A DNA stretch of 64,000 nt from Herbiconiux sp. SALV-R1 (GTDB taxonomy: Bacteria; Actinomycetota; Actinomycetes; Actinomycetales; Microbacteriaceae): the NCBI RefSeq assembly GCF_013113715.1, contig NZ_CP053344.1:3348001-3412000 (forward strand). Reading direction: 5' to 3'. The first letter of the stretch is position 1; each line of letters begins with the position of its first letter. A program made the position numbers and the translations under genes. Of the stretch, positions 28,053-36,677 are shown piece after piece. Under the pieces are notes generated by a model. It worked only from the letters and a program-made list of their open reading frames with translations, did not search any database and had not been told where the DNA came from.

Positions 28053-29132
28053 ATGACCCCCTCTCGTTCCCTCCGTCTCGGAGTCGTCGCCCTCTTGGCC
28101 GGCGCCCTCGCCGCCCCTCTCCCCGCCACCTTCGCGTCGGCCACCGAGGCGCCCGCCCCCGACATCTCATCGTCGAGCGGACTGGTCGCCGAAACCGGCA
28201 CCTTCGCGCCCGGCGTCACCCGCATCGGGGGTGCCGACCGCTACGACGTCTCGGCAGCCACCTCGACCAACACCTTTCCGAACCCCGGGGTGAAGGTCGC
28301 CTACGTCGTGTCCGGAGAAGTCTTCGCAGACGCGCTTTCAGCGTCGGCCCTCGCGGGTGGCTTGGGGGGTCCGGTTCTCCTCACGCGCAAGTCAGAGCTG
28401 CCCGGGTCGGTGTCGACCGAGCTGGACCGCCTGAAGCCCAAGGCAATCGTCGTGCTCGGCGGGGAGAACAGCGTGAGCTCCTCCGTCTATGAGAAGCTCG
28501 CCGATTACACTCCGGTCATCAGCCGGATCGGTGGCGCTGACCGGTACGAGGTGTCGGCGGCGGCGTCGGCCGCGGCCTTCTACTCCCCTCTTCCCACCTA
28601 CAGCGTCCCGGTCGCCTACGTCGCCTCCGGGGAGAGCTTCCCCGACGCACTGTCGGGCTCGGCATCAGCCGCACACCTCGGCGGCCCGGTGCTCCTGACG
28701 AGAAAAGGGGAGATCCCGCCGTCGGTCAAAGCGGAGCTCATGCGACTCCGCCCGAAGCGCATCGTCGTGCTGGGCGGCGCAGGCACCATCGACGATGCGG
28801 TCATCACCACGCTTCGGGAGATTCAGCCGGCCGCATTCCGCCTGGCAGGCAACAACCGCTATGAGACCTCGGTGTTCGTGTCGCAGGGTTTCGACCCCGG
28901 CGTCGACACGGTGGTCGTGGCATCCGGAGCCGTCTACCCGGACGCACTCTCCGGTGGCCCGACAGCGATTGCCGGCAGTGGCCCCGTCGTGCTGGTCGAC
29001 CCGGCTGGAATCTCTCCGGCCGTCCACACCGAGCTGACCCGGTTGGCACCCAAGCGCATCGTCGTGCTCGGTGGGCCGAACACCGTGCCCCAGTCAGTGG
29101 TCGACGCCTTGTCGGCCTACATCCGCCCCTGA
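28053..29132 (+). CDS. Secreted protein made of three CWB2 cell-wall-binding repeats
   Basis: The 359-aa exported protein has a signal peptide (about residues 1-31) followed by three putative cell-wall-binding type 2 repeats beginning at RIGGADRY (57), RIGGADRY (158) and RLAGNNRY (263). Each contains the VVLGG strand. No catalytic domain is attached, so it may be a cell-surface scaffold or binding protein. The ATG is seven bases after TAGCGT (28040-28045), so the transcript looks leaderless. Confidence 0.9.
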   Translation: MTPSRSLRLGVVALLAGALAAPLPATFASATEAPAPDISSSSGLVAETGTFAPGVTRIGGADRYDVSAATSTNTFPNPGVKVAYVVSGEVFADALSASALAGGLGGPVLLTRKSELPGSVSTELDRLKPKAIVVLGGENSVSSSVYEKLADYTPVISRIGGADRYEVSAAASAAAFYSPLPTYSVPVAYVASGESFPDALSGSASAAHLGGPVLLTRKGEIPPSVKAELMRLRPKRIVVLGGAGTIDDAVITTLREIQPAAFRLAGNNRYETSVFVSQGFDPGVDTVVVASGAVYPDALSGGPTAIAGSGPVVLVDPAGISPAVHTELTRLAPKRIVVLGGPNTVPQSVVDALSAYIRP

Positions 29133-29164
29133 CGCCCTACTCCGCTCGCGCATCGGAGTAGAGT

Positions 29165-29189
29165 GCCGCCTCGTGGAGAACGAGGCGGC
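29165..29189 (+). promoter_or_regulatory. Perfect hairpin enclosing the start codon of the HemK-like gene
   Basis: Two 10-base arms (GCCGCCTCGT and ACGAGGCGGC) flank a 5-base loop, and the GTG start at 29173 is inside the stem. With the -10-like TAGAGT at 29159-29164, the hairpin would be at the very 5' end of the mRNA. It could instead help terminate the preceding gene. Confidence 0.5.
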
Positions 29190-29991
29190 ACTGTGCGTGT
29201 GGGCAGTGGGAGTGCTGCGGGCGGCGGGGTGCGTGTTCGCGGAGGAGGAGGCGCGGCTGTTGGTCGAGGCTGCGGCGTCGGCGGGCGAGCTCGAAGGGCT
29301 CGTGGCGCGGCGAGCTGCGGGAGAGCCGCTGGAGCCGTTGCTCGGGTGGGTAGAGTTCTGCGGGCGCCGCATCGTGATCGACCCGGGGGTGTTCGTGCCG
29401 CGCAAGCGCACCGAGCTGCTCGCCGAACGCGCGCTCGCCGAGGCGGCCCGAGCTCGCGCGCACCGCGACGGCAGCGTGCGCACCTCACCGGAGGGTGTCA
29501 TCGTGCTGGAGCTGTGCTGTGGGGCGGGGGCCGTGGCGGCAGTGGTGGAGGGCGCGGGTGGGTTTGCGGTGGTGGCGGCCGATGTCGATCCGGCGGCGGT
29601 CGCGAATGCCCGCAAGAACCTCGCCGACGCATCGGACGTGTTCGAGGGCGACCTGTACGGCGCACTGCCGGAGCGGTTGCGCGGGCGGGTCGACGTGATC
29701 GCAGCCAACGCGCCGTACGTGCCGACGGAGGCGATCGCCCTCATGCCACCCGAGGCACGCGACTACGAGCGACTCGTCGCCCTCGACGGCGGCGCCGACG
29801 GGCTCGACGTGCAACGCCGGGTGATCGCCGAGGCGCCCCTGTGGCTCGCCGCGGGCGGCACCCTGCTGACCGAATCGAGCGAGCGGCAGGCGCCGTCGAC
29901 CGCGCAGCTGATGACAGCATCCGGGTTCGTCACCGAGATCGTGCGCGACGACGACCGCGACGCCACCGTCGTCATCGGGCGGGCCCGCTAG
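29173..29991 (+). CDS. HemK/PrmC-related methyltransferase, putative protein N5-glutamine methyltransferase
   Basis: The 272-aa SAM-dependent methyltransferase has motif I LELCCGAG (112-119), an acidic loop DVDP, and NAPY (179-182) in place of the usual NPPY. An N-terminal helical region with GWVEFCGRRIVIDPGVFVPR matches PrmC-type substrate docking. It is shorter than the housekeeping PrmC encoded near prfA, so it is probably a paralogue. The GTG start lies in a hairpin. The GTG assignment is supported by the promoter box only, because there is no clear ribosome site. Confidence 0.8.
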   Translation: MENEAALCVWAVGVLRAAGCVFAEEEARLLVEAAASAGELEGLVARRAAGEPLEPLLGWVEFCGRRIVIDPGVFVPRKRTELLAERALAEAARARAHRDGSVRTSPEGVIVLELCCGAGAVAAVVEGAGGFAVVAADVDPAAVANARKNLADASDVFEGDLYGALPERLRGRVDVIAANAPYVPTEAIALMPPEARDYERLVALDGGADGLDVQRRVIAEAPLWLAAGGTLLTESSERQAPSTAQLMTASGFVTEIVRDDDRDATVVIGRAR

Positions 29992-30078
29992 CCGGAGCGG
30001 CCACCACGAGCGTGATACGACTGACGATCGTCGGCAGGTGGTCGCGCAGGACCCACAACGCCGGATCGGCTGGGAGCG

Positions 30079-30186
30079 CTACTTGCGGTAGGGCGACTTC
30101 GCCATCTCGATGACGGCCATGACGCCGAGCACACCTCCGACGACGGTGATGAGGCCGACGACGCCGAGCAGTACTTCCGCCACCAT
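30079..30186 (-). CDS. 35-aa single-span membrane protein
   Basis: A short frame with good translation signals (GGAG seven bases before ATG 30186) encodes MVAEVLLGVVGLITVVGGVL and then a basic tail ending AKSPYRK. It contains one membrane helix with a positively charged C-terminus. A -10-like TACGCT lies upstream on the same strand. No family is recognised. It faces the HemK-like gene and may be an independent small transcript. Confidence 0.65.
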   Translation of the reverse strand: MVAEVLLGVVGLITVVGGVLGVMAVIEMAKSPYRK

Positions 30187-30316
30187 GAAGGTCTCCGTTC
30201 CCTGGGTCGCCCCCAGCGTACCAAGACCCGGCCACGGCCGCCGCCGACCGGACCGACGCCGACCGGCAGCGCCGAGCCGCGGGGCCGTGCCGGGCAGCGC
30301 GGCCACGCGGTAGGGC

Positions 30317-31369
30317 TCAGCGGTGCCGCGCAGTCCACTCCAGCAGGCGCGGCAGCTCCCAGGTGGTGACGACCCGCTCGGCGGGAACCCCGGCCGCAGC
30401 CGCCCGGGCCGCACCGTGGTCGAGGAACGACAGGTGCCCGGGTGCGTGCGCGTCGGAGTCGATCGAGAACAGGCACCCCGCCTCGAGGGCGAGCGCGATC
30501 AGCTCCTCAGGCGGGTCCCGCCGCTCCGGCCGCGAGTTGATCTCGACCGCCACCCCCTCCTCGGCGCAGGCCGAGAACACGGCCCGCGCGTCGAACTCCG
30601 ACGGCGGCCTGGTGCCGCGCGACCCCTGCACCAGCCGGCCGGTGCAGTGCCCGAGAACGTCGGTGTTCGGGTTGCGCACGGCGGCGAGCATCCGTTCCGT
30701 CATCGTGGCCCGATCGGCGCGCAGCTTCGAGTGCACGCTCGCCACCACGACGTCGAGCGACTCGAGCAGGGAGGTCTCCTGGTCGAGCGATCCGTCGTCG
30801 AGGATGTCGACCTCGATGCCGCTGAGCATGCGGAAGGTCGAGCCGCCCGAGCCGCCCGAGCCGCCGGCCTCGGCGAACTCCGCGTTCAGCGCATCCACCA
30901 CGTCGAGCTCCTCCTCCAGCCGCTCGGGCGACAGCCCGTTCGCGATGGTGAGGCTCGGCGAGTGGTCGGTGAGCGCCTGGTACTCCCGCCCGAGGCGCTG
31001 CGCCGCCCGCGCCATGGTGGCGATGTCGGTCGTTCCGTCGCTCCAGTCACTGTGCGCATGGAGGTCGCCGCGCAACGCCTCGAAGAGACGCACGGCCTCG
31101 GGGTCGAGCTCGTAGCCGCTCCTCGACCGGAGGTCTGCGAGGTAGTCGGGCACCCGCCCCTCGAGCGCCTGCGTCACGATCTCGAGCGTGCGCGCACCGA
31201 TCCCCTTCGTGCCCTTCAACCGCCCGTCGGATGCGCGCTCGGCGATCTCCTCGGGCGTCCACTCGGCGAGCACCCCGGCCGCCGTGCGGAACGCCTTCAC
31301 CTTGAACCCCGGCGCCAGCTCGCGCTCGAGCAGGAACGCCGTCTCCTCCACAGCCTCACGTGCATCCAT
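30317..31369 (-). CDS. PHP-domain phosphoesterase with helix-hairpin-helix N-terminus
   Basis: The 350-aa protein joins an N-terminal helix-hairpin-helix region (GTKGIGARTLEIV) to a PHP domain with metal motifs GDLHAHSDWSDG, a GIEVDI block, VVASVHSK and SIDSDAHAPG. This is the arrangement of the C-terminal part of PolX-like proteins without the polymerase. It probably acts in DNA repair or as a histidinol-phosphatase-like phosphoesterase. A GGSGGSGGS linker is inserted in the PHP domain. ATG 31369 is seven bases after TAGGGT, so translation is likely leaderless. Confidence 0.85.
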   Translation of the reverse strand: MDAREAVEETAFLLERELAPGFKVKAFRTAAGVLAEWTPEEIAERASDGRLKGTKGIGARTLEIVTQALEGRVPDYLADLRSRSGYELDPEAVRLFEALRGDLHAHSDWSDGTTDIATMARAAQRLGREYQALTDHSPSLTIANGLSPERLEEELDVVDALNAEFAEAGGSGGSGGSTFRMLSGIEVDILDDGSLDQETSLLESLDVVVASVHSKLRADRATMTERMLAAVRNPNTDVLGHCTGRLVQGSRGTRPPSEFDARAVFSACAEEGVAVEINSRPERRDPPEELIALALEAGCLFSIDSDAHAPGHLSFLDHGAARAAAAGVPAERVVTTWELPRLLEWTARHR

Positions 31370-31461
31370 GCGCCCGACCCTACTGCCCGGCACCGCCCGT
31401 GACACCGAGCCGGAAGGCGCGCGCTCGGTAGACTTCGAGGGGCATCGGAGTGGAGCAACGG

Positions 31462-32424
31462 ATGATCGTGGTGACGGGGGCGACGGGCTTCATCGGCTCC
31501 TACACGGTGCGGGCGCTGCGCGATCGCGGGCACGATGTGGCGGTGCTGAGCCGCTACGACTACCGGCCCGAGGCGTTGCGGGTGATCGGCGACGACCCGC
31601 CCGAGATCATCCGCGCCGAGCTGCATGACAGCGAAGCGATGGGCCGTGCGCTCGACCGGCTGCGACCCGACGCCGTGGTGCACCTCGACGCGTACGTGAA
31701 CCCGGTGGCGCTGAAGAACGACCCGGTGAAGGCGCTCGAGATGAACGTCGACCCGACGCTCGAGCTGCTCGAACTGTGCCGCATCCGCGAGGTGGGGCGG
31801 TTCGTGTTCGCGTCGTCGGTGTCGGTGCTGCCGACCGTGAGGTACGAGCCGATCGATGCCGCGCATCCGCTCGTCACGAACCGGGAGGGGCCGGCCGGCG
31901 GCTTCTACGGGGTGTCGAAGGCGGTGTCGGAGATCATCGCGCTGGGGTACGCGGATGCGTTCCCGCTCGACGTGCGCATCGCCCGGCCGAGCGCGGTGTA
32001 CGGCTTCGGCATGCAGTGGCCGGTGGGGGTGAAGCCCGTGGTGGAGGGCATCGTCGAGGGTCGGCCGGTGTCGGTGGCGAGCCGCGGACCGCTCCGCGAC
32101 TTCACCCCCGTGCACGACGTCGCCGCGATCTTCGCGGCCCTCGTCGACTGCGACGAGTCGTGCGACCGCGTCTTCAACGCCGGCACGGGCCGCCCCCTCT
32201 TGTCGCCCCTCGAGTTCGCCGAGGTCGTGCGCGGCACCTTCCCGGATGCGCGGCTCGACATCACCGACGACGACCTCGACCCCACCGGCGTCGAGAGCCG
32301 CTACCGCGGCGTGCTCGAAATGCGGCCGGTGCGCGAGCAACTCGGCGTCGAGTCGGCCTTCGCCTCCCTCTCCGAGGGGCTCCTCGCCTACGCCGCCGAG
32401 TACCGCGCCTTCCTCGGCGCCTAG
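31462..32424 (+). CDS. NAD-dependent epimerase/dehydratase (extended SDR)
   Basis: The 320-aa protein has the extended SDR Rossmann motif GATGFIGS at the start, a catalytic YGVSK, and the usual SAVYGFGMQ segment of sugar-nucleotide or sugar epimerases. GGAG lies six bases before ATG 31462; the promoter box TAGACT is at 31429-31434. It stands beside, but on the opposite strand from, the apionate-type operon. Its substrate could be a pentose or lactone; this is not shown by sequence. Confidence 0.88.
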   Translation: MIVVTGATGFIGSYTVRALRDRGHDVAVLSRYDYRPEALRVIGDDPPEIIRAELHDSEAMGRALDRLRPDAVVHLDAYVNPVALKNDPVKALEMNVDPTLELLELCRIREVGRFVFASSVSVLPTVRYEPIDAAHPLVTNREGPAGGFYGVSKAVSEIIALGYADAFPLDVRIARPSAVYGFGMQWPVGVKPVVEGIVEGRPVSVASRGPLRDFTPVHDVAAIFAALVDCDESCDRVFNAGTGRPLLSPLEFAEVVRGTFPDARLDITDDDLDPTGVESRYRGVLEMRPVREQLGVESAFASLSEGLLAYAAEYRAFLGA

Positions 32425-32443
32425 CCCGGCGGCTTCGCCGCGC

Positions 32444-32508
32444 GAACGGTATGAGAATCGTGCAGTCGAGCCCCGGGGGAGCTCGGCGGCACGATTCTCA
32501 TACCGTTC
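32444..32508. repeat. Family B palindrome, copy 1
   Basis: Perfect 20-base arms (32444-32463, GAACGGTATGAGAATCGTGC, and its complement at 32489-32508) enclose a 25-base loop containing CCCCGGGGG. It lies 20 bases after the epimerase stop. About 92 bases around it are shared with copy 2. Confidence 0.9.
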
Positions 32509-32657
32509 AGCCGCTCACGCCCGGGCGGGGGCGGTGGGTGCGCCAGCGGCGGCACCCCGGGGCGGGCCGGCGGGCGCGCCCGCGGCGGCACCCCGGGGCG
32601 GTGCGGTGGGCGGTGGGCGCGGCTGCGGCAGTGGGCACTGCCACGGATTCGCCGCAC

Positions 32658-32722
32658 GAACGGAAGGAGAATCGCGCGCTCAAGCCCCGGGGGAGCTCGG
32701 CGGCGCGATTCTCATACCGTTC
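32658..32722. repeat. Family B palindrome, copy 2
   Basis: The arms are 32658-32677 and 32703-32722 with 18 of 20 pairs, the same 25-base loop length and a nearly identical loop. A T-A pair in copy 1 is a C-G pair here, a compensatory change. The right arm reaches into the stop codon of the leftward TIM-barrel gene. A GC-rich direct repeat (CGGCGGCACCCCGGGGCGG) lies between the two copies. Confidence 0.9.
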
Positions 32723-33584
32723 AGCCGCTCACGCCACCGCCCGCGGCGGCAGCCCGCGCGTCCGCGGCCCGGAGCCAGTGGAGGGCGTGTTCGGCCCAGC
32801 GGGTCTCGAGGGTGATGGTGCGGGCGGAGTCGCCCTGCCAGGGCACCCACTGCTCGATGATGCGGCTGATGCCGCGCCGGGAGGGATCCACGGCGGCGAC
32901 GAGGCCGTCGTAGTCGAGCAGACCCTCGCCGAGCGGCACGCCCGCGAAGCGGAAGCCGACCATGTCGGGGCTGCGGGTGAACGCGAAGTCCTTCACGTGG
33001 AGGTTGCGCACCCACGGCACGGTCATCGCCACCACGTCGGCCGGGTGCTCGAGCCGCGCGACGACGTTGCCCGGGTCGAGGCAGATGCCGAGGCCCGGCG
33101 AGTCGATCGTCGCGACGAGGTCGACGAGGTCGGCGGTGGCCACCTGCTCGTAGGTCTCGAGGGCGAGCGTCACGCCGGCCGCCTCGTAGGCGGGCAGCAC
33201 GGAGCGGAGGGCGGCCTCGGCCTCGGCAGGCGTGGGCCGGTGCGCGGGCGTGACGAGCATCGACCGCACCAGCGGGCTGCCGAGCTCGAAAGCGATGTCG
33301 AGGTAGGCGAGCAGGTGCTCGGGCGCGATGCCCTTCGTGCCCACCTCGAAGCTCACGCCGAGCTCGTCGCCCAGGCGCCGCAGCTGCGGCAGCCGCTCCC
33401 GCTGCGCGAGACGGATGCGCGACAGACCCTCCGCGGCCAGCCGGTCCAGCTCCGGCAGGTCGCACAGCTGCACGAGACCCACTTCGAGGCGTGCCGCATC
33501 CTCGATCACCCGCTCCACCGTCCAGCGGTCGTCGGCGCTCGCATCGAGGCGCCACTGGTAGGCGTAGCTCGACAGGCCGATCAT
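32721..33584 (-). CDS. Sugar phosphate isomerase/epimerase-like TIM-barrel protein
   Basis: The 287-aa protein has the xylose-isomerase-like TIM-barrel pattern (LETYEQV, GLGICLDPGNVV, LHVKDFAF, and a late ETRW). It is the last gene of the apionate-type operon; its ATG overlaps the stop of the RuBisCO-like gene. In described D-apionate pathways a protein of this fold, OiaC, decarboxylates 3-oxo-isoapionate to L-erythrulose. OiaC-like activity or an isomerase role are both possible. The metal-binding Glu, Asp and His are present. Confidence 0.8.
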   Translation of the reverse strand: MIGLSSYAYQWRLDASADDRWTVERVIEDAARLEVGLVQLCDLPELDRLAAEGLSRIRLAQRERLPQLRRLGDELGVSFEVGTKGIAPEHLLAYLDIAFELGSPLVRSMLVTPAHRPTPAEAEAALRSVLPAYEAAGVTLALETYEQVATADLVDLVATIDSPGLGICLDPGNVVARLEHPADVVAMTVPWVRNLHVKDFAFTRSPDMVGFRFAGVPLGEGLLDYDGLVAAVDPSRRGISRIIEQWVPWQGDSARTITLETRWAEHALHWLRAADARAAAAGGGVSG

Positions 33585-34834
33585 CAGGCCCGCCGGTCTC
33601 CGAAAGTGGCGAGCGCCGCGGCCAGCTCAGGATGCGTCTCGGCGTAGTCGGCCAACGTGCGGCCGGCGAGGGCGGCATCCCAGGCCTGCCTGATGCTCGT
33701 GACACCCGCCGCGACCCCGTCGGGGTGGGCCATGATGCCCCCGCCGCACACGTACAGCAGGTCGGCCGAGCCGAGGGCGGCGTAGGTGTCGGCTGCCTGG
33801 TCGGCCGACTGGGCGGAGGAGAACACGGGAACGGCGGCGGGCCCACCGTTCATGGGCTCGAGCACCGAGCGGGCCGAGGCGATGACGGAGTCGTCGGGCT
33901 CCCAGAACTTGTTGCGCAGCCCGTTGACGTGCACGTGGTCGGCGCCGGCCAGCCGCCACAGCTGCTGCCACACCCGGAACGAGTAGCCGAGCGACGGGTC
34001 GCGCGTGAGCGCACCCCACCCGGCGCGGTGCGCGTGGATGGGCAGGCTGCTGTGCATCCGCACGTCGCGGAGGCCCGCGATGCCCACGGCGTTCACGTTC
34101 ACCATCACGCAGTTGCCGCCGCGTTCGGCCACGAGCTCGGTGCGGCGGCGCATCTCGTCGATCTCGCCGCTGACGTTCGCCGCGTACAGAGGCCGTCGCC
34201 CGGTGACCTCGGCCGCGCGGTCGAGGCCGCGCAGCACCGCGTCGAGACGCTCCTCGAACGGGGAGTGCGGCGAGTCGGCCATGAGCTCGTCGTCTTTGAT
34301 GAAGTCGAGTCCGGCGAGGGCGAGCTGCTCGGCGAGCTCGCCGGTCTGCTCGGGGGTGAGTCCGACGCTCGGCTTCACGATGGTGCCGATGATGGGGCCG
34401 GTGGGCACCCCGGCGAGCTCGCGCGTTCCCTCGAGCGCGAATTGCGGGCCAGGATGCGCTTCCCCGAACGCCGGCGGCAGCTCGAGGTCGATCAGCCTGA
34501 TGCCCGACAGCTGCTGCAGCTCGAACAGGTTGCCGGCGACGGTGGCGAGCAGGTTCGGCAGCTCGGTGCCGATGTTGTCGGGTGGGAAGGAGAGTACGAC
34601 CTCGCCGCGCACGTGCGGTCCGGGGCCCGTCGCGCCCGCGAGCGAGGGGTGCTCGACCTCGCCGAGCGGCACGATCTCCTCGACACGCGCGGCGTGCTTG
34701 CGGTGCAGTTCGGGCGTCTCGCCGGGGAGGGCGATGAAGGTGCCGGTCGACTGCTCCCCCGCCATCGCCTCGGCAGCGGCGTCGAGGCCCCGCGGGGTCT
34801 CGATGAGGTAGCGGGCACGGATGCGGTCTGTCAC
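33584..34834 (-). CDS. oiaX: RuBisCO-like protein, probable 3-oxo-isoapionate-4-phosphate transcarboxylase/hydrolase
   Basis: The 416-aa protein is a form IV RuBisCO-like protein. Key active-site residues are visible: K154 (GTIVKP), the carbamylation site K180 with D182/E183 (FIKDDE), H269 (IHAHRAG), and K309 in the loop-6 position (LRNKFWE). The second lysine of KPK is a serine (KPS). This and its neighbours (OiaK-, ApnO- and ApnL-like) point to OiaX, which converts 3-oxo-isoapionate-4-phosphate to 3-phosphoglycerate and glycolate. It should not fix CO2. The GTG start overlaps the previous stop (GTGA). Confidence 0.85.
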   Translation of the reverse strand: MTDRIRARYLIETPRGLDAAAEAMAGEQSTGTFIALPGETPELHRKHAARVEEIVPLGEVEHPSLAGATGPGPHVRGEVVLSFPPDNIGTELPNLLATVAGNLFELQQLSGIRLIDLELPPAFGEAHPGPQFALEGTRELAGVPTGPIIGTIVKPSVGLTPEQTGELAEQLALAGLDFIKDDELMADSPHSPFEERLDAVLRGLDRAAEVTGRRPLYAANVSGEIDEMRRRTELVAERGGNCVMVNVNAVGIAGLRDVRMHSSLPIHAHRAGWGALTRDPSLGYSFRVWQQLWRLAGADHVHVNGLRNKFWEPDDSVIASARSVLEPMNGGPAAVPVFSSAQSADQAADTYAALGSADLLYVCGGGIMAHPDGVAAGVTSIRQAWDAALAGRTLADYAETHPELAAALATFGDRRA

Positions 34835-36651
34835 GTCGAGGGGCCTTCCGGGAGGAGTCTGGTCTGGTACGGGGAGAACGGATGCGCGACACCGGCCACG
34901 ACGATCGTGCGGTCGCGAGGCGCGAGGTTGGCGACGAGCACGGCTCGCGCGCTGTCGGTCTCGAGCGGGAGGGCGGCGACGTCTGCGGCGAGGTCGACGA
35001 TCGGGGCACCGACGCGCTGCGCCCCGGCGACCGCGGCGAGCGCCGCGCCCGCGGACGAGAGCGCGGGCGCAGGCGCAGGCGCGGTGTGGCGCAGGAGCTC
35101 ACCGGGCCGGAGCACTCCGCGTGGTCCGGAGAGTTCAAACGCGGTGATGGTGTCGACGCCTGTGGCGATGAGGGTGGCGAGGGTGGCGGTGAGCCAGGCG
35201 GCGGCGAAGTCGTCGTGCTGGCGGGGGTCGACGGAGTCGGCGTCACGGCCGAGGCGGGCGATGGGGCCGGGGCGGTAGATGACGCGCCGCGGGCGCAGGG
35301 TGAGCGCGCCGATGCCGATCGATGTGCCCGAGGGAGCGAGCGATCGCGCCGTGTCGATCATGGCGGGCAGCGCCTCGACCGTCTCGATCACGGCGCGGTC
35401 GCGCCGGTCGTGCACTTGCGGGTTGAGGGCGAAGCTCAGTCCGGAACCGTCGGGCACCTCGGGGGCCGTGCGGGAGAGCTCGGCGAGGTTGTCGTCCGAT
35501 CCCACCGACAGCGGCACGCCCTCGAGCAGCTCCCCGAACGCCGCGCGGAGCAGCGCCGGGGCTTCCGGCCGGGTAGCAGGCAGCGCCGTGTCGAACACCA
35601 GCACCGCCGCGAGCCGACCGCGCCGCGCGCGCAGAAGCTCCCCGAGCACACCCAGCGCCTGCTGCGGTTCGTGGCCCAGGTGCACGGCGAGCTCCACCGG
35701 CAGCCCGGCTGCGGCGGCGAGCGCCTCCTCCCCGCGCAGCCTCTCCCCGTCGGCGACCACGTCGACCCTCACCTGATCGACGGAAAGTGCCTCGACGAGC
35801 CGAACGCGCTGATCCGCCTGCAGCTCGAGATCGTCAGGGCCGAGCTGCACCCCGAGGCGCGGCCGCGCGGCCAGGCCCTCCCACGGCACGACGACCGCGG
35901 TGGGATCGGTGCCCGCAGTCGTCGTGCCGCCCGCGCCTGACGCACCGCGCGCATCCGTCGGCTGCTCGCCCGAGATGCCAGGGGCCGAGGCGACGCTCAC
36001 GGTCACGGCCTGCCGCACGATGACGCCGTCGGTGAGTTCGTAGGGGTAGGGGAGGGCTAGGGGGCGGCTGTAGGTCTTGAACGACGCGTCGGACCAGTTG
36101 CGCTGGTCTTCGGTCTCGAACACCTCGCCCTCGAAGACGATCTCGACGGCAGCCTCGGCGAGGCCGGGAAGCGGATGCGCGAGGCCGGCCAGGTCGAGGA
36201 ACGGCTGGTGCGGAGACACCAGGGTCGGGAAGACGGAGGCTTCCGTCGTTCCGTCGCCGTGACGCACCTCGACCGGGCCGCCCGCGAGGGTGAGGGGATG
36301 CAGGGCCACGAATCCGATGCGGTTCGTGAGCACGGTTCCCGACACCCGCACCTCCGCCTCGTAGCGGAGTTCGGTCGGCGTGACGGTGAGACTGGCGATG
36401 GATTCGGCGCGGCCGTCGGGGAACCGGTAGGAGCCCGTGGCGTCGAACCGAGAACCGGCACCGGCATCGGCGGATGCGCGGGTCGCCTCCGCGACCCCCC
36501 GATCGCCCGCGATGGTGCCCCACGCGTCGTCGCGCACCACGAACTGGAGACCGCGCAGCACCTCCGCGCCGTCGAAGGCGAGGTGCTCCACGTCTCCGGC
36601 GGCGGAGAGCGTGAAGCTCCACGCGCCTACGTGGTGTGCAGCATCCGTCAT
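34831..36651 (-). CDS. apnL: D-apionate lactonase-like protein (ApnL family)
   Basis: The 606-aa protein has a beta-rich N-terminal half, an EVFETEDQRNWSDASFKTYS block that is characteristic of ApnL-type proteins, and a C-terminal barrel-like half (GLSFALNPQVHDRRD, IGIGALTLRPRRV). ApnL hydrolyses D-apionolactone to D-apionate. It is a little larger than a simple lactonase and resembles glycosidase-fold enzymes. It lies 26 bases after the ApnO-like gene. The Ala/Gly-rich linker around residues 240-255 is not conserved. The assignment rests on this motif and the operon. Confidence 0.78.
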   Translation of the reverse strand: MTDAAHHVGAWSFTLSAAGDVEHLAFDGAEVLRGLQFVVRDDAWGTIAGDRGVAEATRASADAGAGSRFDATGSYRFPDGRAESIASLTVTPTELRYEAEVRVSGTVLTNRIGFVALHPLTLAGGPVEVRHGDGTTEASVFPTLVSPHQPFLDLAGLAHPLPGLAEAAVEIVFEGEVFETEDQRNWSDASFKTYSRPLALPYPYELTDGVIVRQAVTVSVASAPGISGEQPTDARGASGAGGTTTAGTDPTAVVVPWEGLAARPRLGVQLGPDDLELQADQRVRLVEALSVDQVRVDVVADGERLRGEEALAAAAGLPVELAVHLGHEPQQALGVLGELLRARRGRLAAVLVFDTALPATRPEAPALLRAAFGELLEGVPLSVGSDDNLAELSRTAPEVPDGSGLSFALNPQVHDRRDRAVIETVEALPAMIDTARSLAPSGTSIGIGALTLRPRRVIYRPGPIARLGRDADSVDPRQHDDFAAAWLTATLATLIATGVDTITAFELSGPRGVLRPGELLRHTAPAPAPALSSAGAALAAVAGAQRVGAPIVDLAADVAALPLETDSARAVLVANLAPRDRTIVVAGVAHPFSPYQTRLLPEGPST

Positions 36652-36677
36652 CGTGTTCCCGATCCTCGCGCTCGTGC

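Noticed and set aside
33584-34834. Genuine CO2-fixing RuBisCO
   Set aside because: Key lysines are only partly conserved (KPS instead of KPK), there is no small subunit or phosphoribulokinase, and the operon context is sugar-acid catabolism.
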